Notes: generated from the sequence alone by a model not told the origin. DNA of 15,902 nucleotides from Candidatus Manganitrophaceae bacterium (GCA_004297235.1 SCUR01000560.1:1-15902); one strand, 5' to 3'. Counted from the stretch's first letter, positions 1-6,361 are shown. A program made the numbers and translations.

Positions 1-1142
1 GGGGTGTGGTCGATCTGGTCTTCGCCGATGAATTGAAGGCTGCCGTCGCTGTCGGCTTTGTAGACCCGGAGGGTCCCTTTCGGGAGCGGCATGCCGAGAC
101 GGTTCTCCTTGGTGTTGGCCAGCTCCACGTAGACGCCGATCTTTTGATTCGTGATCGGCATGCCGTACTGGGTTCGATAGAAGTGCTGCGCGCCGTAGTA
201 GAGGAAGCGCTTCTTGACCGGCACCTGGTTGGCGGTAAGCAGCGCGACCTGCTTGGTCTGGTTGTCTTTCAACGTCGTCGGACGCTGCAAGGAGTAGAGG
301 TGGTATTCGAAGAACGATTCTTCCTTGAACGGCGCGGAGGCCGGCTTTGCTTCGGCCGCTTCCAATTTGCGCAGGCCTTCGTACGGGCCGTATTGGTCCA
401 GCACCCGGTGTACATCCCCCGCCACCAGCTTTAGCTTGGCGTTCTTGAACGTCGCCCCGCTCCTGTTGTCGAGCGTCACCCAGCCGGTTAGATCAATCTT
501 CTGATCTTCCTTATCGAGGACGGCGACGTAGTCGCTCTTCCAGCTCATCCCGCCGGTGAGATAGGTCGCCTCGACCTTCTGGGGGCGCGTGATCTGATTC
601 TCCAATCGCCAAACCAAAGTCGGGTTGGGGAGGAGATTTTCGGGGAGGCCGGGGAAGATCAGCTTGCCGGGATGATCGGTAAAGATCCGATCCCCCATCC
701 GGTAGACGATCCCCCCGTTGGTGCTGAGGATCGTGATCGGGACTTCCACGCCGTCGCGAACGACCTTGATCTCCTTGCCGACGAACTTGTCGAGGAGCTT
801 CTGCGGGGAGAGGAGATCATATTCATAATTCTGCTCCAACACGTTCAGGCCGGCCGGGTCGGCGAGCGAAACGATATGGACCGTCTGCGGCATGATATGG
901 CCGGCGACGTCGGAGAACTTCAATTCGGTCACCCCTTCGGGAAGGGTGAGGCGCCGGATCTCCTTCACCAGGCCGAGATTGCTGTTGTAGACGGTTACGG
1001 AGACCCCCTCCTGGTCGTCCGCGCTACTCGCCCGCTCGTAGGGTTTCTCCTGGGGCGCGGCCGCCTCGCCGCCGGTCATTGTCAAAAGGAAAGCCGCCGC
1101 CAGGGCCAGCGGCGCGATGATTAAAAAGAATTTGGTCTTCAT
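1..1142 (-). CDS. DUF4139 domain protein, exported, C-terminus beyond window
   Basis: Translating the minus strand from ATG 1142 gives about 380 uninterrupted residues running off the left edge, so the C-terminus is missing. The first ~28 residues are a signal peptide (MKTKFF, a hydrophobic stretch, then GGEAAA). The body contains VTVYNSNLGLVKE near residue 50, then a beta-rich region (WRLENQ, YLTGGMSWKSDY, LTGWVTLDNRSG) that I recognise as the DUF4139 type. No enzymatic role is established for the family; the protein should be periplasmic or surface-exposed. The start is supported by an excellent ribosome site (AAGGAGGAG, 1144-1152). It lies 83 bases downstream of the anti-sigma gene on the same strand, so it is probably the third gene of the ECF operon and a candidate output or sensor of that system. 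Family assignment is by eye. Confidence 0.8.
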   Translation of the reverse strand, partial: MKTKFFLIIAPLALAAAFLLTMTGGEAAAPQEKPYERASSADDQEGVSVTVYNSNLGLVKEIRRLTLPEGVTELKFSDVAGHIMPQTVHIVSLADPAGLNVLEQNYEYDLLSPQKLLDKFVGKEIKVVRDGVEVPITILSTNGGIVYRMGDRIFTDHPGKLIFPGLPENLLPNPTLVWRLENQITRPQKVEATYLTGGMSWKSDYVAVLDKEDQKIDLTGWVTLDNRSGATFKNAKLKLVAGDVHRVLDQYGPYEGLRKLEAAEAKPASAPFKEESFFEYHLYSLQRPTTLKDNQTKQVALLTANQVPVKKRFLYYGAQHFYRTQYGMPITNQKIGVYVELANTKENRLGMPLPKGTLRVYKADSDGSLQFIGEDQIDHT

Positions 1143-1154
1143 GACTCCTCCTTG

Positions 1155-1175
1155 GGATAAGTATGGCGCTTATCC
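1155..1175 (-). other. Hairpin just upstream of the DUF4139 ribosome site
   Basis: GGATAAG (1155-1161) and CTTATCC (1169-1175) form a perfect 7-bp inverted repeat with a 7-base loop. It ends 2 bases before the Shine-Dalgarno of the DUF4139 gene, so in mRNA it could limit ribosome access or mark a processing site. Function is inferred from position only. Confidence 0.4.
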
Positions 1176-1193
1176 AGTTAGACAGCGGAGGCG

Positions 1194-1218
1194 GAAAAAG
1201 GTTCCAAGTTTTTTGGAA
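1194..1218 (-). terminator. Weak hairpin plus T-tract after the anti-sigma gene
   Basis: On the minus strand, TTCCAA (1218-1213) and TTGGAA (1207-1202) form a perfect 6-bp stem with a 5-base loop. The sequence CC and five T follow at 1201-1195. It begins 7 bases after the anti-sigma stop codon. The stem is A+T-rich, so it would be at best a leaky terminator or attenuator, letting part of the transcription reach DUF4139. Confidence 0.3.
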
Positions 1219-1225
1219 AATTACT

Positions 1226-2278
1226 TTAATTCGGATGAGGAGGAGCGGCGGGAGCGTTCTCTTTCGGCTTTTCAGGAAGGAAAGTCAGCTCGATCTGCAT
1301 CGTCGAGGAGGGCTTCCTCCCGGACGGGGGAGCATTGGGCGAGCGCTGCGATTCGGAGATAATCTCTCCGATTTGAGCCAGTTCCGTTTTGAATCGGCTG
1401 TATTCGGACTTGGGGAGGTCCAACAGGAAATGCGGACGGGCCTCCTCTCGATCGTCTTTTTCAGCGGCCGGATGAATCGTCCCGCCGCTGCGCGCGACGA
1501 TCTCGTTCACCCGGGCGGTGAGCTCCTCTTTTTTATCCGGGGGAGCGTTCGTGATCAAGGTGAGGACGATGTCGGGAGCAGAGAGCTGCGCTTTTTTCAA
1601 TGGCGCTTCGGCCGTCGGCCGGCTTCCGGCCGAGTCCGAAAGGGGAGCCCCTGCAAGGGGGTTTGTTTCGGATTTCGATTCTTGGGCCGTCTCTTGCTTC
1701 GGCGCCCGCGCCATCAGGGCCCGATCGCGGCTGTCCGAGGATTCAAGACGGCCGGCCTCTCGCGCGGCGATCTTGTTCTCTTGGAGTCGCTCCGCTTCGG
1801 GCGGGGCGGAAGGGGGGACGCCCGCCGGAGCGAACGCTTTCGGCGGCGCCTCGGCCGGTTCCGGATCGGACGGCGGCGGTCGCTTGAGGGGGGAGGCGGC
1901 TTCCGTCGGAACGGAGAGAGCCCTCTCCGTTTGGATCGGCTCATTGGCCCGATAAAGATAAACGGCCAGGCCGACGACGAGAAGGAGCGCCGTGGCATGG
2001 AGCGGGATCTTGATCCGAAACGGCCGGAAGAGACGTTCCCAGGGGGTCGGCTTCTCCGCTTCGGTCCGGATGCGCGCCATCACCTGTTGCGAGAATCCGG
2101 CGGGAGGCTCCCCTTCCGGAAGGCCTCTCACCCCCTTGATTCCGTCCGAGAGCTGTTTGACCTCCGAAAGACAGAGGGGACAGGAGACGAGGTGATCCTC
2201 GATTATCCGGCGTCTGGGGTCATCGAGCCGTTTATCTAAATATTCCGAAAGGTGCTCTTGGATCTGGTCGCAATTCAT
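1226..2278 (-). CDS. Anti-sigma factor with N-terminal zinc finger and periplasmic C-domain
   Basis: A 350-residue protein that should bind and hold the adjacent ECF sigma factor at the inner membrane. Residues 3-36 carry a zf-HC2 anti-sigma domain: Cys3, His29, Cys33 and Cys36, with the H-x3-C-x2-C signature in HLVSCPLC. A single membrane helix covers about 92-109. A long Pro/Ala/Glu-rich linker (~112-225) would follow outside the membrane. The C-terminal domain (~230-310; IVLTLITNAPPDKKEEL, then HFLLDLPKSEYSRFKTEL) resembles the extracytoplasmic DUF2275-type domains of such proteins, by eye only. The last 35 residues are again Pro-rich. It is preceded by GAGG 8 bases before the ATG, and the sigma gene ends 108 bases upstream, in the usual sigma then anti-sigma order. 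Release probably involves the periplasmic domain or proteolysis (inference). Confidence 0.87.
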   Translation of the reverse strand: MNCDQIQEHLSEYLDKRLDDPRRRIIEDHLVSCPLCLSEVKQLSDGIKGVRGLPEGEPPAGFSQQVMARIRTEAEKPTPWERLFRPFRIKIPLHATALLLVVGLAVYLYRANEPIQTERALSVPTEAASPLKRPPPSDPEPAEAPPKAFAPAGVPPSAPPEAERLQENKIAAREAGRLESSDSRDRALMARAPKQETAQESKSETNPLAGAPLSDSAGSRPTAEAPLKKAQLSAPDIVLTLITNAPPDKKEELTARVNEIVARSGGTIHPAAEKDDREEARPHFLLDLPKSEYSRFKTELAQIGEIISESQRSPNAPPSGRKPSSTMQIELTFLPEKPKENAPAAPPHPN

Positions 2279-2322
2279 CCTTCTATCCTCGCGTGGGCGC
2301 CCCGTGAGCAGAACATCTCTGA

Positions 2323-2348
2323 ACCGGCGAGCTTCCGGCTTTGCCGGT
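2323..2348 (-). other. Intercistronic hairpin between sigma and anti-sigma genes
   Basis: CCGGC (2335-2339) and GCCGG (2343-2347) form a tight 5-bp stem with a 3-base loop. ACCGGC (2323-2328) could instead pair with GCCGGT (2343-2348), so two exclusive folds exist. The 108-base gap is unusually long for a sigma/anti-sigma pair, and the structure could tune their relative expression. There is no T-tract, so it is not a convincing terminator. Confidence 0.3.
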
Positions 2349-2386
2349 GCGAGCGCTTGAGGTGGAGGGGCATCGGAGAATTCATC

Positions 2387-2989
2387 TTAGCCTTTATCCG
2401 CACGGGCCCCCACATCAAAATAATCGGCGAGCTTCGCCTTCAAAGCGAGACGCGCCCGGTGGAGCCGGGACTTGACCGTGCCGAGGGGGAGCTTGAGGAT
2501 GCGGGCGATCTCTTCGTACGGGACCTCCTGAAGATCGTGGAGCAGGATGATCAGCGCTTCCTCCTCTTTCAAGCCGTTCAGCCCTTCCTGGATGCGGGCG
2601 TGGGTTTCTTTCCGCTCGGCTTCTTGAGCGGGGTTCGGTCCGGGATGAGGGAGATCGGCGAGCGGATCGGGCGCTTCCGCCGAGTCGATCGGATCGAGCG
2701 CCGCTCTGCGGGCCTGATCGACGCCGAGGCGCTTTCGCCGGTTGATCGCCTGGTTGACGGCGATCCGGTAGAGCCAGGTGGAGAAGAGGGCGTCGCCGCG
2801 AAATTCCCGGATCGCCCGATAGGCGGCGAGAAAGACCTCTTGCGCCGCATCGGACGCCTCTTCGCGATCCCCCAGCCAGCGATAGAGGAGATTGAAGATC
2901 GGCTTCTGATGGCGTTGAATGAGGATCTCGAAGGCGTCGGTCTCGCCGTTCTGGACCCGCTGTACCCACTCCCAGTCCGTTCCGTCCAT
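2387..2989 (-). CDS. ECF-type RNA polymerase sigma factor (RpoE-like)
   Basis: A 200-residue sigma-70 family protein of group 4 (ECF) size and layout. Sigma region 2 covers about 17-90, with the core-binding and -10-recognition helices in DAAQEVFLAAYR (47-58) and FSTWLYRIAVNQAINRRKR (69-87). An acidic and proline-rich linker (~98-125) follows. Region 4 covers about 130-188, with the recognition helix-turn-helix LPLGTVKSRLHRARLALK (167-184). Region 3 is absent, as expected. It would direct RNA polymerase to envelope-stress-type promoters when freed by the membrane anti-sigma factor encoded next. ATG 2989 is the only ordinary in-frame start before region 2, and no Shine-Dalgarno precedes it. 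Its own promoter ends 9 bases upstream of the ATG, which argues for a leaderless mRNA. Confidence 0.95.
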   Translation of the reverse strand: MDGTDWEWVQRVQNGETDAFEILIQRHQKPIFNLLYRWLGDREEASDAAQEVFLAAYRAIREFRGDALFSTWLYRIAVNQAINRRKRLGVDQARRAALDPIDSAEAPDPLADLPHPGPNPAQEAERKETHARIQEGLNGLKEEEALIILLHDLQEVPYEEIARILKLPLGTVKSRLHRARLALKAKLADYFDVGARADKG

Positions 2990-2998
2990 CTGATTTAT

Positions 2999-3026
2999 TG
3001 AGACAATGTAATCAGGAAAAAGTTCC
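2999..3026 (-). promoter_or_regulatory. ECF-sigma-type autoregulatory promoter
   Basis: On the minus strand, GGAACTT (3026-3020), a 15-base spacer, and GTCTCA (3004-2999) closely match the E. coli sigma-E type promoter (GGAACTT, about 15 bases, GTCTAA/GTCAAA). It sits in the 45-base gap upstream of the sigma gene. Transcription would start at about 2990-2993, against the ATG at 2989, giving almost no 5' leader. Autoregulation is inferred from the match and from common ECF practice. Confidence 0.7.
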
Positions 3027-3034
3027 TTCTCTAT

Positions 3035-3502
3035 TTACAAATAATTCCATCGAAAAAACGTCGCCGCCTGGCCGCAATACCGGTTCTCCTCGTCCAACAG
3101 GTTCCAGACCACCGCCTGCTCTATAAAAAATCGGCGGCCGGTGCGGGAAATCCGAATGCCTCTGTAATGGTCGATGAATCCCTTTCGGGTCACCTCCTCC
3201 AGGAGACGGGCCCGCTCTTCCCGGCTGACCGGCTCGGCCGTCAGACGGGAGGGCGTTTGGGTAAACGTTTCCCAGGGCGTCTCCCAAAGGGCGAGCGCGG
3301 TCTGGTTGCCGTAATTCAGAATGGGGTCCGGCTCGGTTCCGTGGGAGACGACAACGAAAGGGGCATGGAAGAGCCGTTCGGCGAGCCGGCTGAAAGAATC
3401 CGCCGGCGCCAGGAGCTCCCGGCCGGTCCAGTGTGTGAAGCTTCGGAGGAGCCGCTCGGTCTGCTGGGTAAAGAAGGCGTTCGTCTTCGCGTCTATCGGC
3501 AT
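3035..3502 (-). CDS. MEKHLA (PAS-like) domain protein
   Basis: A 155-residue stand-alone MEKHLA-type protein, a PAS-related fold found free in bacteria and at the C-terminus of some plant homeodomain proteins. Recognisable landmarks are VVVSHGTEPDPILNYGNQTA (about 50-69), ALWETPWE just after, SREERARLLEEV (~93-104), then IRISRTGRRFFIEQAVVWNL near 115-135. These match the glycine/asparagine, arginine and tryptophan pattern of the family. There is no signal peptide or membrane helix, so it is cytoplasmic and probably senses or binds a small ligand; no ligand is known. It has its own promoter at 3542-3570 and only a weak ribosome site. It precedes the ECF sigma gene by 45 bases, but the sigma promoter lies between them, so co-regulation is optional. 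Confidence 0.8.
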   Translation of the reverse strand: MPIDAKTNAFFTQQTERLLRSFTHWTGRELLAPADSFSRLAERLFHAPFVVVSHGTEPDPILNYGNQTALALWETPWETFTQTPSRLTAEPVSREERARLLEEVTRKGFIDHYRGIRISRTGRRFFIEQAVVWNLLDEENRYCGQAATFFRWNYL

Positions 3503-3541
3503 CGCTTCGCTCTGAACGATGGGCGTTGTTACGACGAGCGA

Positions 3542-3570
3542 ATTATGGCAGAAAGAGGGTGTTCCGACAA
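3542..3570 (-). promoter_or_regulatory. Sigma-70-type promoter for the MEKHLA gene
   Basis: Minus strand: TTGTCG (3570-3565), 17-base spacer, CATAAT (3547-3542). This matches the -35 consensus at 4 of 6 and the -10 at 5 of 6, with ideal spacing. The predicted start near 3535 leaves a leader of about 33 bases before ATG 3502. Confidence 0.55.
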
Positions 3571-3573
3571 GAG

Positions 3574-3591
3574 GGAGAATCGGTATTCTCC
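3574..3591 (-). other. Perfect 7-bp hairpin between unknown gene and MEKHLA promoter
   Basis: GGAGAAT (3574-3580), a 4-base loop, and ATTCTCC (3585-3591) form a perfect inverted repeat. It lies 17 bases after the stop codon of the small unknown gene and 4 bases before the MEKHLA -35 box. It could be a weak terminator of the former (only scattered T follow, CCTCTTGTC) or a dyad operator for the latter. Confidence 0.4.
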
Positions 3592-3607
3592 AAAGGCGGA
3601 GCGTCAG

Positions 3608-3958
3608 TCAGGCGGCCCCTCTTTCCTGCTGTCGAACGGGAGGTCCGAGCAGGGTCGGCGTGATAAATTCGGTGAGCGCGTCGATGAGGAGGTGCCGGTC
3701 GGTCGGATAGACCTCTTTGATTTGTTGGTTCGCCAGCTTCAGCACCTCTTCACGGGGAGTCGCGGTTTCCTCCGAAGAGAGGCGGATCAGCGAATGGATG
3801 ATTCCTTCGATAAGGGTCTGAATCCGAATGTTCTTCCTCTCCCGATCCAAGTCCGGGAAGGCTTCGTCGACCAGGTCGGAATGGACCGCGGCGAATTGTT
3901 CGGCCAGATAGTGCCTGATCTCTTTCGGCAGGGGGCGAATCGATCTTTCCACATACAT
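3608..3958 (-). CDS. Small helical protein of unknown function
   Basis: A 116-residue protein I do not recognise. It is charged, cytoplasmic (no signal peptide or membrane span) and predicted mostly alpha-helical, with heptad-like hydrophobic spacing in RIQTLIEGIIHSLIRL (~45-60) and HLLIDALTEFITPTLL (~89-104). The tail is short and polar (VRQQERGAA). I chose ATG 3958 over TTG 3964, two codons upstream, because AGGGAG lies 9 bases from the ATG but only 3 from the TTG. It begins 18 bases after the methyltransferase stop, so the two are almost certainly one transcript. Codon use and composition look like the neighbours. The function is open; a substrate or partner link to the methyltransferase is only suggested by position. 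Confidence 0.7.
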   Translation of the reverse strand: MYVERSIRPLPKEIRHYLAEQFAAVHSDLVDEAFPDLDRERKNIRIQTLIEGIIHSLIRLSSEETATPREEVLKLANQQIKEVYPTDRHLLIDALTEFITPTLLGPPVRQQERGAA

Positions 3959-3976
3959 CTTCAAACACTCCCTTCT

Positions 3977-4768
3977 TTATTTAACCAGTGGGTGGACGGG
4001 AGAAGCGTCGTCCGATTCTTCCCGTTTTTCCGCGAGGAAGAAGGCCCGCCCGACGCCGATCTCCCCGGCCATGCCGAGCTCCTTGCCGGCCTCATAAAGG
4101 CGGATCTCTTTAAAACCGCTCTCCCCCAGCGCCGATTGGACCTCGTCCGGCGAATGGCATTTCTGAAAGAGGGTGACGTCCCATCGGCGCCACACCTCTT
4201 CCCGGCGGAACAGGGTGATCTCGGCGCGCCCCAGCCGCGTGTTGGAATCGTAACCGCCTCGAACGATGCAGACGTGATCCTCCTCCACAATGGACGAGGA
4301 TTTCTCCCACTCGCGCAGGTAGGCTTCCTCCAGGTTCAGATCGAAGAGAAATCGTCCTCCCGCCGCCAGCGCCCGGTAGACGTTCCGGAAAACCGCCGTC
4401 AGCTCCGTCAGCTCGATCACATGGTTGAGGCTGTCGAAGGTGGAGACGGCGGCCTGAAATTGGGGTGCAAGACTGAAAGCGCGGGCATCCAAGGGGAAGA
4501 AATCGGCGGCGGGGACATTCTGCCGCGCAAAACGGAGCATTCCTTCGGAGGCGTCGATGCCGGTGACCCGGTAGCCGCGCGCGGCGAGCTCCCGCGTCAG
4601 ATCTCCCGTTCCGCAGCAGAGATCGAGAACGGCGGCGCCCGGCGGAATGCGGGAGAGGAGCAATCGCTCCAAGATCGGAAGCGCTTGGCGATGGAATCGG
4701 GCGCCCCAGTATCGGTTGTAGAACCAGGCGAGGCGGTCGTAGCCGACCTCATTCTCCACCGGCGGCAT
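3977..4768 (-). CDS. Class I SAM-dependent methyltransferase
   Basis: A 263-residue Rossmann-fold methyltransferase. Motif I, VLDLCCGTGDLT (47-58), is the glycine-rich SAM-binding loop. GIDASEGML (70-78) carries the acidic residue that binds the ribose. FPLDARAF (91-98) and STFDSLNHV (109-117) match the later SAM-site and post-motif positions. The N-terminal YDRLAWFYNRYW (10-21) is typical of small-molecule methyltransferases of the UbiE/Methyltransf_11/25 kind. The C-terminal half is beta-rich and probably selects the substrate, which cannot be read from sequence. The protein is cytoplasmic. ATG 4768 has GGAGAGG a few bases upstream. The 116-residue unknown gene follows 18 bases after its stop. 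Assignment to the superfamily is firm; a specific pathway is not. Confidence 0.9.
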   Translation of the reverse strand: MPPVENEVGYDRLAWFYNRYWGARFHRQALPILERLLLSRIPPGAAVLDLCCGTGDLTRELAARGYRVTGIDASEGMLRFARQNVPAADFFPLDARAFSLAPQFQAAVSTFDSLNHVIELTELTAVFRNVYRALAAGGRFLFDLNLEEAYLREWEKSSSIVEEDHVCIVRGGYDSNTRLGRAEITLFRREEVWRRWDVTLFQKCHSPDEVQSALGESGFKEIRLYEAGKELGMAGEIGVGRAFFLAEKREESDDASPVHPLVK

Positions 4769-4820
4769 CGATCCTCTCCGATTCGAAAACGTTGAAATTA
4801 TCGCGTAGATGCATATAGAA

Positions 4821-4850
4821 ATGGTAGCGAATTGACGCGGTGGTTTTCAA
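4821..4850 (-). promoter_or_regulatory. Possible promoter of the methyltransferase gene
   Basis: Minus strand: TTGAAA (4850-4845, 5 of 6 to consensus), 18-base spacer, TACCAT (4826-4821, 4 of 6). The predicted leader is about 45 bases. The -10 is mediocre, so this is a candidate only. Confidence 0.35.
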
Positions 4851-4899
4851 TGGAGCGGGCGGGTAAAGGGATTGCATTTGGACGACGGATATGATTTAA

Positions 4900-4959
4900 C
4901 CCGAAAGGACCGCTTGGCGCAATCCTGAATTGGGATTAGATCGAGCGGCCCTTTCCGGG
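4900..4959. repeat. Long nested imperfect inverted repeat
   Basis: The arm CCCGAAAGGACCGCT (4900-4914) pairs with AGCGGCCCTTTCCGGG (4944-4959), with one bulged base and one mismatch. Between them AATCC (4921-4925) and GGATT (4933-4937) form a second hairpin. It could be a REP-like or miniature element, or a structured 3' end. No target duplication or T-tract is visible. Confidence 0.5.
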
Positions 4960-5013
4960 GAGAGGGGAAGCTCGGAGCGCAGATCACCGACCGTAATGAG
5001 GCGCGCAACGAAG

Positions 5014-5035
5014 GCCCGAAGCGGCCGATTCGGGC
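5014..5035 (-). terminator. GC-rich hairpin downstream of the NTF2-like gene
   Basis: GCCCGAA (5014-5020) and TTCGGGC (5029-5035) form a perfect 7-bp stem with an 8-base loop, 78 bases after the NTF2-like stop codon. On the minus strand the following bases are CTTCGTTG, a poor T-tract, so terminator function is plausible but weak. Confidence 0.35.
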
Positions 5036-5112
5036 GGTCTGGCCCGGCGGCGTAGTGTCCGATAAAGAGGAGAGCTGTCTCGGAAGCGTTGAAGCGAGAG
5101 CGGCGGCGCGAT

Positions 5113-5484
5113 TCAGTCCGGATTTTGCTCGGTGTAGTGGGCGACGACCTTGATGATCTTCCCTTCGGGGTTGAAGAACATCACCTCCGCTGCGAGGAGG
5201 TTCTTCACGCTCCGATAGTAGAGGACGACGCTTTGAATCGAGGTGAGGACGTGGAAGAGCTCAAATTTTAAATCGGGATAGGCGGCCAGCCCTTTCGCGA
5301 AATAATCCCGCAGGCGCTCCTTCCCTCGGATCGTTCCCGACGGCTCATTGAAGAGCCGGATCACGAAGGGGGAGGAGAATTCTATCTCATCGGCATAATG
5401 GGCGAGGATCTTCTCCATGTCGTGCCCGTTCCAGGCGGCGATCCACTCGTTCGCAAACGGTCTTGCCTGTGCGTCCGAAATCAT
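5113..5484 (-). CDS. NTF2/SnoaL-like protein
   Basis: A 123-residue single-domain protein of the NTF2-like cone fold, about the usual SnoaL-like length. The N-terminal helix contains NEWIAAWNGHDMEKILAHYA (about 12-31), the common hallmark of this superfamily, followed by EIEFSSPFV and a GKERLRDYFAKGLAAYP helix. The C-terminal sheet has IKVVAHYTEQNPD. Members are enzymes (isomerases, cyclases) or ligand-binding proteins; the substrate is unknown here. The frame stays open well upstream of ATG 5484, but that ATG has AAAGGAG 5 bases away and overlaps the stop of the acetyltransferase gene as ATGA. Translation is therefore probably coupled to that gene. The protein is cytoplasmic. Confidence 0.87.
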   Translation of the reverse strand: MISDAQARPFANEWIAAWNGHDMEKILAHYADEIEFSSPFVIRLFNEPSGTIRGKERLRDYFAKGLAAYPDLKFELFHVLTSIQSVVLYYRSVKNLLAAEVMFFNPEGKIIKVVAHYTEQNPD

Positions 5485-6095
5485 CTCTGCTCCTTTGGTT
5501 CGGATAGGTCGTAGCGCATGATCGGCCGGGTCTCGGAGCGACGGAGTTTTTCTTTGAATCCGGCCTTTCGAAAAGCGGAGGCGATTCCGATCCAGGCGAA
5601 GGGATCGGGCATCGACGCTTTCTTCGGCTCGACCGGATAACCTTCCACTGCGTCGGCCCCGTTCTCCCTCGCATAAGTCACCGCCGCCTCCAACAGCCGA
5701 GGGGTGACCCCTTGCCGCCGGAACGGTTTGGAGACGAAGAGACAGGTGATCGACCAGACCGGGGTCCCGTCGATCGGCTTCAAAATCCGCGACCGCGCCA
5801 ACGCAGGATAGACCGCTCGCGGGGCGATCGCGCACCAGGCGACCGGTTGCTCCGCCGCATAGGCCAAGATTCCGAGAGGGACTTTAGAATGAACCAGTTT
5901 TTGGAGGGAGGCCTTGTTCCGATCCCCCTTCTGTCGCTCAAATTGGGAGCGGGTCAATCTCCAAAACATGCACCAGCAGCCGCCGCACGCCCCGCGCGGG
6001 CCGAAGAGCGCTTCGAGATCTTCCCAGTTCCGGGGGGTCAGCGGTTGAAAGGTGAGCGGGGGGCTATTCCGGTCGCGTCGAACGGATCGACTCAT
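5481..6095 (-). CDS. GNAT family N-acetyltransferase
   Basis: A 204-residue acyl-CoA-dependent N-acetyltransferase. The N-terminal part has the cysteine-rich patch CGGCWCMFWR (37-46), seen in one subgroup of this superfamily. The beta-strand VWSITCLFVSKPFRRQGVTP leads into the pyrophosphate-binding turn RRQGVT and the helix RLLEAAVTYARENGADAVEG, which is the acetyl-CoA site. FRKAGFKE near the C-terminus is the usual GNAT closing motif. The acceptor is unknown. ATG 6095 has AGGA 9 bases upstream and a promoter at 6141-6169. The last 4 bases overlap the NTF2-like gene, so the two form a two-gene operon. The cysteine patch might bind metal, but this is not shown. Confidence 0.88.
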   Translation of the reverse strand: MSRSVRRDRNSPPLTFQPLTPRNWEDLEALFGPRGACGGCWCMFWRLTRSQFERQKGDRNKASLQKLVHSKVPLGILAYAAEQPVAWCAIAPRAVYPALARSRILKPIDGTPVWSITCLFVSKPFRRQGVTPRLLEAAVTYARENGADAVEGYPVEPKKASMPDPFAWIGIASAFRKAGFKEKLRRSETRPIMRYDLSEPKEQR

Positions 6096-6140
6096 CGGGC
6101 GATTCCTTTTAGGTCACTAAGATCGGCATCGGCTCGGATG

Positions 6141-6169
6141 ATTCTATCCATTTCGAGGAGACATCGCAA
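6141..6169 (-). promoter_or_regulatory. Sigma-70-type promoter of the acetyltransferase operon
   Basis: Minus strand: TTGCGA (6169-6164, 4 of 6), 17-base spacer, TAGAAT (6146-6141, 5 of 6). The predicted start near 6134 gives a leader of roughly 38 bases before ATG 6095. Confidence 0.55.
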
Positions 6170-6217
6170 GTGTTCGATGTGCAAATTGGGTGACGGACAG
6201 GTGCGATCTTCACCGAA

Positions 6218-6240
6218 GCGTCCAGGAGACGCGCTCTCTT
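6218..6240 (+). terminator. Orphan hairpin with T-tract
   Basis: GCGTC (6218-6222), a 5-base loop and GACGC (6228-6232) are followed on the plus strand by GCTCTCTTTTT, the layout of a weak intrinsic terminator. No plus-strand gene precedes it, so it would end only an antisense or small transcript. Confidence 0.25.
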
Positions 6241-6361
6241 TTTGGAGATCTTCCCCTCCAGATCGGAAGCGATTTCTCCCGTTGCGCATCCCGATTTCGT
6301 GATATGGCTCACTCTTTCGCGTGAATCTTACCCCATTGCACGATTGTGGGAGGGTTTCCAA

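Larger units (their letters stand above)
4769..5112. other. 344-base non-coding gap
   Basis: No plausible gene on either strand. From right to left on the minus strand it holds a GC-rich hairpin at 5014-5035, a long imperfect nested inverted repeat at 4900-4959, and a possible promoter for the methyltransferase at 4821-4850. It thus appears to separate the acetyltransferase/NTF2 transcript from the methyltransferase transcript. Confidence 0.6.

Noticed and set aside
1163..2239. Plus-strand frame of 358 codons opposite the anti-sigma gene
   Set aside because: Arg/Gly-rich shadow; the minus strand has a clear zinc-finger and membrane anti-sigma factor.
3167..4795. Plus-strand open frame of 542 codons across the methyltransferase and two neighbours
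   Set aside because: It spans three minus-strand genes and their gaps, is Arg/Gly-rich low-complexity without domains, and is the usual antisense shadow in high-G+C DNA.
5485..5835. N-terminal extension of the NTF2-like frame
   Set aside because: The extra 117 residues are shadow of the acetyltransferase gene; ATG 5484 has a ribosome site and the domain starts there.
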